Part shown: piece after piece, positions 56,155 through 64,000 of the stretch
Layout of the letters: every line of letters begins with the position of its first letter
How positions within the stretch are numbered: position 1 is the stretch's first letter
Assembly (NCBI RefSeq): GCF_001704415.2
Contig: NC_030814.1
Span: 71,417,121 to 71,481,120 of the forward strand
From: Capra hircus
Lineage: Eukaryota; Chordata; Mammalia; Artiodactyla; Bovidae
Direction: 5' to 3'
Length of the DNA: 64,000 bases
Notes under the pieces: generated by a model
Told to the model about the DNA's origin: nothing
The model's input: only the letters and a program-made list of their open reading frames with translations
The model's database searches: none
Position numbers and translations under genes: made by a program

Positions 56155-57004
56155 ATTCAAATCCTACATCACTTATATGCATAGCACAATTCTTTTACAG
56201 ATTTGTAGCTTATCTTTTCATTTTCATTGTGGTGTGTGTGTGTGTACACTGAAAACTGCTTATTATGGATAGTTTTGGACATACAAAAACGTAAGCTAAT
56301 ACAGCCCAGTGTACCCATCATCAAGACTCATGGAACTTCCCGCCCTTGGCTCCTCCTGCCTTGCCACGCGTCTATTTCCTTTAGCTCCTGTGTTGTTTGC
56401 AAATCACCGACAGCATGTATATCCATACGCATATTTGTATATTTAACAGGATGTGCATCCTGTCCGATGCCTTCCCCACTTCCTTTGTGCTCTAACACCT
56501 TATTCCAGGCTGCTGCCCCTGTTCTGCTTCCCTGCTTACGCTCTCTGGCCTCTGGTGCATCTCCCGTGCAGGTGCCTCCATGCTGCTTGGACTCTGACGC
56601 CCCCTTTGAGCCACCCTTGTTCTCCCTTCACCCTCTAACGTGACAAAATACCTGACCTGTCCTCACCTAATTTTTTAGTACTGAATGTTTCAGGAAGGGA
56701 AGGGAAGGAGGAGATGGGAGGAAGTGGAAAGAAGGAGAAAAAGAAGAACATGAACACATATGGCACCTTTTGATGAATTAGGTATTTCTAATTTTAATAT
56801 AGCCAAATTTATCAAACTTTCCATTTGCGGTTTTCACGTTTTGTATCTTGCTTAGTGAATGTTGTCTACCTTCAGATTTTAAAGATATTCCTCTATATTG
56901 GCTTTTAAAATTTGCCTTTCACTTTAAATCTTTAAGCTAGCTGTAATTTATTTCTATATAGTATGTGAGATGCAGATCTACTTTCGTTTATTCCATATGA
57001 AGCC
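56155..57004. other. unassigned interval with (GT)n
   Basis: A short GT tract lies at about 56231-56245 and an old L1-like stretch at 56255-56340. A 138-codon open frame (56227-56643) has no recognisable domain. Confidence 0.35.
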
Positions 57005-57791
57005 AAAAAATTTTATTTATTTTTAATTGAAAGATAACTGCTTTATAATATTGTGTTGGTTTCTGCCATATATCAACATGAACCAGCCGTAGATCTACAC
57101 AGGTCCACTCCCTCTTGACCCTCCCTCCCACCTCCCACACCATTCCACCCCTCTAGGTTGTCACAGAGCCCCAGTTTGAGTTCTCTGAGTCATATGGCAA
57201 ATTCCCACGGGCTATCTATTTTATACATGATAGTGTGATTCCATGCTCCTCTCTCCATGTGTCCCACTTTCTCCTTCCTTCCCCCATGTCCACAGGGTAT
57301 TCTCTATGTCTGTGTCTCCGTTGCTGCCCTGCAAACAGGTTCGTCAGTAGCATCTTTCTAGATCCCATGTATATGCATTAATATACAATATTGGTCTTTC
57401 TCTAACTTACTTCACTCTGTATAATAGTCTCTAGGTTCATCTGTCTCCTTAGAATTCGCTGAGATGTGTTCCTTTTTATAGCTGAGTAATAGTCCATCGT
57501 ATGTATGTACCACAGCTTCTCTATCCACTCATCTGTGGATGGACATCTAGGTTGCTTCCATGTTCTAGCTATTGTCAATAGCGCTGCAATGAGCACTGGG
57601 GTACATGTGTCTTTTTAAACTATGGTTTCCTCAGGATATATGCCCAGTAGTGGGATTATTGAGTCATATGGTAGTTTTTTTTTTTTTCAATATGGTAGTT
57701 TTATTTGTAGTTTTTAAAGGAAGCTCCATTCTCTAATTTACACTAACAGTGCAAGAGGTTTCCTTTTTCTCCACATCCTCTCCAGCATTTA

Positions 57792-59282
57792 TTGTTTGTA
57801 GATTTTTTGATGATGATCTCTGTTCATCTCCAAGGCAAACCATTCAATATCACAGTAATCCAAGTCTATGCCCCAACCAGTAACGCTGAAGAAGCTGAAG
57901 CTGAACGGTTCTATGAAGACCTACAAGACCTTTTAGAACTAACACCCAAAAAAGATGTCCTTTTCATTATAGGGGACTGGAATGCAAAAGTAGGAAGTCA
58001 AGAAACACCTGGAGTAACAGGAAAATTTGGCCTTAGAATGTGGAATGAAGCAGGGCAAAGACTAATAGAGTTTTGCCAAGAAAATGCACTGGTCATAGCA
58101 AACACCCTCTTCCAACAACACAAGAGAAGACTCTACACATGGACATCACCAGATGGTCAACACCAAAATCAGATTGATTACATTCTTTGCAGCCAAAGAT
58201 GGAGAAGCTCTATACAGTCAACAAAAAGAAGACCGGGAGCTGACTGTGGCTCAGATCATGAACTCCTTATTATCAAATTCAGACTGAAATTGAAGAAAGC
58301 AGGGGAAACCGCTAGACCATTCAGGTATGACCTAAATCAAAACCCTTATGATTATACAGTGGAAGTGAGAAATAGATTTAAGGGACTAGATCTGATAGAT
58401 AGAGTGCCTGATGAACTATGGACTGAGGTTCGTGACATCGTACAGGAGACAGGGATCAAGACCATCCCCATGGAAAAAAAATGCAAAAAAGCAAAATGGC
58501 TGTCTGCGAAGGCCTTACAAATAGCTGTGAAAAGAAGAGAGGCGAAAAGCAAAGGAGAAAAGGAAAGATATAAGCATCTGAATGCAGAGTTCCAAAGAAT
58601 AGCAAGAAGAGATAAGAAAGCGTTTCTCAGCGATCAGTGCAAAGAAATAGAGGGAAAGAACAGAGTGGGAAAGACTAGAGATCTCTTCAAGAAAATTAGA
58701 GATACCAAGGGAACATTTCATGCAAAGATGGGCTTGATAAAGGACAGAAATGGTATGGAACTAACAGAAGCAGAAGATATTAAGAAGAGGTGGCAAGAAT
58801 ACACAGAAGAACTGTACAAAAAAGATCTTCATGACCAAGATAATCACGATGGTGTGATCACTCATCTAGAGCCAGACATCCTGGAATGTGAAGTCAAGTG
58901 GGCCTTAGAAAGCATCACTACGAACAAAGCTAGTGGAGGTGATGGAATTCCAGTTGAGCTATTTCAGATCCTGAAAGATGATGCTGTGAAAGTGCTGCAC
59001 TCAATATGCAAGCAAATTTGCATATTTGCAAAAAGTGGTCACAGGACTGGAAAAGGTCAGTTTTCATTCCAGTCCCAAAGAAAGGCAATGCCAAAGAATG
59101 CTCAAATTACCGCACAATTACACTCATCTCACACACTAGTAACTGCTACTCCTGCTAAGTCACTTCAGTTGTGTCTGACTCTGTGCGACCCCATAGACGG
59201 CAGCCCACCAGGCTTCCCCGTCCCTGGGATTCTCCAAGCAAGAACACTGGAGTGGGCTACCATTGCCTTCTCCAATGTATGA
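57792..59282 (+). pseudogene. BovB endonuclease-RT ORF reading into a SINE (496 codons)
   Basis: The longest open frame in the window. The first ~11 residues come from flanking L1. Endonuclease motifs: YAPTSN (26-31), GDWNAKVG (61-68, catalytic Asp and Asn intact), QIDYI (127-131) and GSDHELL (153-159, catalytic Asp-His intact). The N-terminal Asn and Glu motifs are missing by 5' truncation. The linker follows and then the beginning of the RT (SITTNKASGGDGIPVELF). After KSGHRTGKG the frame has slipped, and the last ~45 residues are translated from the antisense Bov-A2 at 59143. Host annotation as a 'craniofacial development protein 2-like' gene would be an artefact. Confidence 0.88.
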
Positions 59283-59422
59283 AAGTGAAAGTGAAGTCAC
59301 TCAGTCGTGTCCAACTCTTGGAGACCCCATGGACTGCAGCCTACCAGGCTCCTCCATCCATGGGATTTTCCAGGCAAGAGTACTGGAGTGGGGTGCCATT
59401 GCCTTCTCCAACACACTAGTAA
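59131..59422 (-). mobile_element. Bov-A2 SINE with perfect 12 bp target duplication
   Basis: Body 59143-59410, antisense dimer with the ATGTATGAAAGTGAAAGTGA linker between units. ACACACTAGTAA is repeated exactly at 59131-59142 and 59411-59422, and the BovB reads continuously across. Confidence 0.97.
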
Positions 59423-60338
59423 AGTAATGCTCAAAATTCTCCAAGCCAGGCTTCAGCAGTACGTGAACTGTGAACTTCCAGATGTTCAAGCTGGTTTTAG
59501 AAAAGGCAGAGGAACCAGAGATCAAATTGCCAACATCCGCTGGATCATGGAAAAAGCAAGAGAGTTCCAGAAAAACATCTATTTCTGCTTTAGTGACTAT
59601 GCCAAAGCCTTTGACTGTGTGGATCACAAGAAAGTGTGGAAAATTCTTCAAGAGATGGGAATACCAGACCACCTGATCTGCCTCTTGAGAAATCTGTATG
59701 CAGGTCAGGAAGCAACAGTTAGAACTGGACATGGAACAACAGACTGGTTTCAAATAGGAAAAGGAGTATGTCAAGGCTGTATATTGTCACCCTGCTTATT
59801 TAACTTATACTCAGAGTACATCATGAGAAACTCTGGGCTGGAAGAAGCACAAGCTGGAATCAAGATTGCCGGGAGAAATATCAATAACCTCAGATATGCA
59901 GATGACACCACCCTTATGGCAGAAAGTGAAGAGGAACTAAAAAGCCTCTTGATGAAAGTGAAAGAGGAGAGTGAAAAAGCTGGCTTAAAGCTCAACATTC
60001 AGAAAACGAAGATCATGGCAGCCGATCCCATCACTTCATGGGAAATAGATGGGGAAGCAGTGGAAACAGTGGCTGACTTTATTTTGGGGGGCTCCAAAAT
60101 CACTGGAGATGGTGACTGCAGCCATGAAATTAAAAGACGCTTACTCCTTGGAAGGAAAGTTATGACCAACCTAGACAGCATACTCAAAAGCAGAGACATT
60201 ACTTTGCCAACAAAGGTCCATCTAGTCAAGGCTATGGTGTTTCCAGTGGTCATGCACGGATGTGATAGTTGGACTGTGAAGAAGGCTGAGCGCCAAAGAA
60301 TTATTCTTTTGAAGTGTGGTATTGGAGAAGACTTTTGA
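59307..60338 (+). pseudogene. BovB RT ORF starting inside the SINE (343 codons)
   Basis: The first ~35 residues are Bov-A2 translated backwards. BovB begins at TSKVMLKILQARLQQY. Motif A reads FSDYAKAFD (Ser for Ile, aspartates kept), motif B GVCQGC, then YADD at 197-200. The recurrent UGA codon is CAA here (60294-60296). A frameshift near 60310 ends the frame, and the C-terminal region reopens at 60314-60664. RT catalytic residues are intact, but the protein is split. Confidence 0.85.
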
Positions 60339-62143
60339 GAGTCCCTTGGACTGCAAGGGGATCCAACAAGTCCATTCTGAAGGAGATCAGCCCTGGGATT
60401 TCTTTGGAAGGACTGATGCTAAAGATGAAACTCCAGTACTTTAGCCACCTCATGCGAAGAGTTGACTCATTGGAAAAGACTCTGATGCTGGGAGGGATTG
60501 GGGGCAGGAGGAGAAGGGGACGACTGAGGATGAGATGGCTGGATGGCATCACTGACTCGATGGATGTGAGTCTGAGTGAACTCCAGGAGTTGGTGATGGA
60601 CAGGGAGGCCTGGCGTGCTGCAGTTCATGGGCTCGCAAAGAGTTGGACACGACTGAGCAACTGAACTGAACTGAAGTGACTCTGACTAGTGTGAGGTGAT
60701 ATCTCATTGTAGTTTTGATTTGCATTTCTCTAATAATGAGTGTTGTTGAGCATCTTTTCGTGTGTTTATTATTCATCTGTATGTCTTCTTTGGAGAAATG
60801 TCTGTTTATGCCCACTCTTTGATTGGGTTGTGTCTTTTTCTGGTATTGAGTTGCATAAGTTGCTTGTATATTTGTTTTGTTTTGTTTGCTTGTATATTTT
60901 GGAAATTAATCTTTTGTCAGTTATTTCATTTGCTATTATTTCCTCCCATTCTGAGGGTTGTCTTTTCACCTTATTTATAGTTTCCTTTGCTGTGCAAAAG
61001 CGTTTAGGTTTAATTAGGCCCTATTTGTTTATTTTTGCTTTTATTTCTATTACTCTAACAGGTGGGTCATAGAAGATCTTGCTATGATTTCTGTCAAAGA
61101 GGGTTCTGCCTATGTTTTCCTCTAAGAGTTTTATAGTTGGTCTTACATTTAGATCTTTAATCTATTTCGAGGTTATCTTTGTATATGGTATTAGAAAGTA
61201 TTCCAATTTTGCTGTTTTACACGTGGCTTTTCCAAGCACCACTTACTGAAGAGACTATCTTTTTTGCATTATATATTCTTGCCTCCTTTGTCAAAGACAA
61301 GGTGCTGATAGGTGCATGGATTTACGACTGGACTTTCTATCTTGTTTCATTCGTCTATATTCCTGTTTTTGTGACAGTACAGTGCTGTCTTGATGATGTA
61401 GCTTTGTAGTATAGTCTGAAGTGAGGAAGGTTGAATCCTGCAGCTCTACTCTTCTTTTTCAAGACTGCTTTGGCTTTTCGGGTCTTTTGTATTTCCATAC
61501 AAATTGTGAAATTTTTTGTTCTAGTTCTGTGAAAAATGCCACTGGTAACTTGATAGGGATTGCACTGAATCAGTAGGTTGCATTTGGTAGTATAGCCATT
61601 TTCACAATATTGATTCTTCCAACCCAGGAACATGGAATATCTCTCCATATGTTTATGTCATCTTTGATTTCTTTTATCAGTGCCTTATAATTTTCTATAC
61701 ACAGCTATTTTGTCTCCTTAGGTAGGCTTATTCCTAGCTATTTTATTCTTTTTGTTGTAATGGTAAATGGGAATGATTCTGTAACTTCTCTTTCTGATTT
61801 TTTGTTGTTAGTGTATAGGAATGCAAGTGATTTCTGTGTATTGATTTTTGTATCCTGATACTTTACCAAATTCACTGATTAGCTCTAATAATTTTCTGAT
61901 AGTATCTTTAGGATTTTCTGTGTATTGTATCATGTCATTTGCAAACAGTGAGTTTTACTTCTTCTTTTCCAGTCTGGATTCCTTTTATTTCTTTTTCTTC
62001 TCTGATTGCCATAGATAAGACTTTGAAAACTATGTTGAATAATAGTGGCAAGAGTGGGCACCCTTGTCTTGTTCCTGATCTTGGAGGAAATGCTTTCAGC
62101 TTTTCACCATTGAGAATAATGTTTGCTGTGGGTTTATCATGTT

Positions 62144-64000
62144 GTTGCTGTTCAGTTGCCCAGTTATGTCCAACTCTTGGCAACCCCAGGGCCTGCAGCA
62201 CACCAGGCCTCCCTTTCCCTCACCATCTCCAGGAGTTTGCCCAAGATCATGTTCACCGCATCAGTGATACCATCCAGCCATCTCATCCTCTGATGCCCTC
62301 TTCTCCTGCCTCCGATCTTTCCCAGCATCAGGGACTTTTCCAATGAGTCATCTGTTCACATCAGATGACCAAAATAATGGAGTTTCACCTTTAGCATCAG
62401 TCCTTACAGTGAATATTCAGGGCTGTTCTCCCTTATGATTGACTGGTTTGATCTCCTTGGTGTCCAGGGGACTTTCAGGAGTCTTCTCCAGCACCACAGT
62501 TCAAAGGCATCCATTCTTTGGTTTTCTGCCTTTTTTACAGTCCAGCTCTCACAACCATATGTGACCACTGGAAAGACCATTGCCTTGACTATATAAACAT
62601 TTGTTGGCAGAGTAATGTCTCTGCTTTTCAACCCACTGTCTAGGTTTGTCATCGCTTTCCTGCCAAGAAACAATTGTCTTCTGATTTCATGGCTGCAGTC
62701 ACCATCTGCAGTGATTCTGGAGCCCAAGAAAAGGAAATCTGTCACTATTTCCACATCTTCCCGTCTATTTGCCATGCAGAAATGGGGCTGGATGCCATGC
62801 TCTTAGTCTTTTTTTACTATTTAGTCTTAAACTGGCTCTTTCACTCTCCTCCTTCACCTTCATCAAGAGGCTCTTTATTTCCTCTTTGCTTTCTGCCATT
62901 AGAGTGGTATCATCTGCATATCTGAGGTTGTTGATGTCTCTCCTGCCTAACTAGATTCCAGCTGGTAACTCATCCAGCCTGGCATTTCTCATGATGTGCT
63001 CAGCATATAGCTTAAGCAAACAGGGTGACAGCAGACAGCCCTGTCATACTCCTTTCTTAATCTTGAACCAATCAGCTGTTACATACAGGGTTCTAACTGT
63101 TGCTTCTTGACCTGCATACAGGTTTCTCAGGAGACAGGTGATATGGTCTGGTATTCCCATCTCTCTAAGAGCTTTTCACAATTTGTCATGATTCACACAG
63201 TCAAAGGCTTTATCATAGTCGATGAAACAGACATAGGTGATTTTCTGAAATTCCCTTGTTTCTCTATAATTCAGTGAATGTCAGCAATTTGATCTCTAGT
63301 TCCTCTTCCTTTTCTAAACCCAGCTTGGACATCTGGAAGTTCTTGTTTCACCATATGCTGAAGCCTAGCATGCAAGATTTTAAGCATGACCTTACTAGCA
63401 TGGGAGATGAGTGGAGCTGTCCAGTGGTTAGCACATTCTTTGGTACTACCTGTTTTGAGAATTGGGATGAGGATTGACCTTTCCCAGTCCTGTGGCCACT
63501 GCTGGGTCTTCCAGATTTGCTAACATAATGAATGCAAAGCATTATGGCATCATCCCTTGGGAATTTGAATAGTTCTTCTGGAATTTTATTGCATCTACTA
63601 GCTTTATTAACAGCAGTGCTTCTTAAGGCCCACTTGACTTTGCACTCCAGAATGACTGGCTCTTGGGTGACTAACCACACCATCATAGTAATCCAGTTCA
63701 TTTGGGTCTTTTCTGTACAGTTACTCCTTGTATTCTTTCCATCTCCTCTTGATCTCTTCTGAGTCTACTAACATGTGAAAGTCACTCAGTCATGTCTGAC
63801 TCTTTGCAACCCCATGGACTGTATAGAATTCTCCAGGCCAGAATACGAGAGTAGGTAGCCATTCCCTTCTCCAGGGTATCTTCCCAACACAGGGATAGAA
63901 GCCAGGTCTCCCACATTGCAGGTGGATTCTTTATCATCTGAGCCACCAGAGAAGCCCTCAGAGTCTACTAGGGCTCTACAATTTTTATCCTTTATTGTGC
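62144..64000 (-). mobile_element. old BovB LINE, runs off the window
   Basis: Antisense BovB, clearly more diverged than the others, with a GTTGTTGCTG (CAA-type) tail at the left. It covers the C-terminal region (62404-62775, with RITADGDCSHEIRRQLFLG), the RT (decayed) and the linker, and continues past 64000. It interrupts the L1 within ~20 bp of the homologous position hit by the BovB at 32.8 kb. A Bov-tA2 is inserted at 63771-63960. Confidence 0.88.
63761..63970 (-). mobile_element. Bov-tA2 SINE with perfect target duplication, in BovB
   Basis: Body 63771-63960, antisense. GAGTCTACTA is repeated exactly at 63761-63770 and 63961-63970. Confidence 0.96.

Larger units (their letters stand above)
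57814..60675 (+). mobile_element. BovB LINE, 2.9 kb, inside L1 and itself split by Bov-A2
   Basis: Sense BovB from within the endonuclease (ATCTCTGTTCATCTCCAAGG) to the CTGAA tail; the longest sense copy here. The left junction shares GATGAT between L1 and BovB (microhomology). About 6 bp of L1 (GGCTAT) is missing compared with the L1 at 31.4 kb. A Bov-A2 occupies 59143-59410. Confidence 0.93.
57005..62143 (-). mobile_element. L1 3' half, interrupted by BovB
   Basis: Antisense L1: A-tail side and 3' UTR at 57005-57813, then resumed at 60676-62143 through the ORF2 C-terminal and post-RT region. It is homologous along its length to the L1 at 29.6-34 kb, which allows exact reading of the insertion sites. 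A sense BovB fills 57814-60675. The right side is cut by an antisense BovB at about 62144. ORF2 is broken throughout. Confidence 0.9.

Noticed and set aside
56227..56643. 138-codon plus-strand frame
   Set aside because: Starts in a GT repeat and crosses old L1-like sequence; no domain.
57792..60338. Two large frames as a craniofacial-development-protein-2-like gene
   Set aside because: The sequence is a BovB copy with L1 on both sides and a Bov-A2 in the middle; no intron-exon structure is seen.

Overview
This window is mammalian nuclear DNA from a ruminant. I infer this from its repeats: many copies of the BovB (RTE-type) LINE, the ruminant tRNA-Glu SINEs Bov-tA2, Bov-A and Bov-A2 (the latter with AGC-repeat tails), older cetartiodactyl CHR SINEs, ruminant L1, several endogenous-retrovirus LTRs and a mariner. 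The species cannot be fixed from what I can see. I found no host protein-coding gene that I can support, and no rRNA, tRNA gene, CRISPR array or operon. Almost every long reading frame belongs to a BovB or L1 copy or lies antisense to one. BovB ORFs often appear in automated annotation as host genes, so they are labelled here as element pseudogenes.

Layout. 0-7.5 kb: a truncated BovB, a SINE and an old L1, then a GC-rich, mostly single-copy stretch with MIRs. 7.5-11.6 kb: a full-length antisense BovB with target-site duplications (TSDs) and a repeat-bearing 5' UTR; it hosts a second BovB with an inverted 5' end. 11.6-16.8 kb: a Tigger-like DNA element, two BovBs, a ~250 bp inverted duplication and CHR/Bov-A SINEs. 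16.8-23.3 kb: mostly single-copy, with a CpG-dense block at 18.3-18.6 kb that looks like a promoter. 23.3-29.5 kb: two adjacent BovBs and a cluster of LTRs. 29.5-42.2 kb: one mariner split by a ~10 kb antisense L1 that itself holds two BovBs; the right part of the mariner holds another BovB and a Bov-A. 42.2-57 kb: LTRs, SINEs, the 5' half of an L1 and unremarkable intervals. 57-64 kb: an antisense L1 split by a 2.9 kb sense BovB (itself split by a Bov-A2) and interrupted by an older antisense BovB that runs off the window.

The elements form an autonomous/non-autonomous pair: the Bov-tA/Bov-A SINEs share their 3' end with BovB, whose RT is presumed to mobilise them. The nesting gives a relative chronology (mariner before L1 before BovB before Bov-A/Bov-A2). 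The most interesting observations are the twin-priming-like BovB, the inverted duplication carrying a chip of BovB, a recurrent in-frame UGA in BovB ORFs, BovB insertions into L1 with small target deletions rather than duplications, and the promoter-like CpG block with a perfect NRF-1 palindrome.
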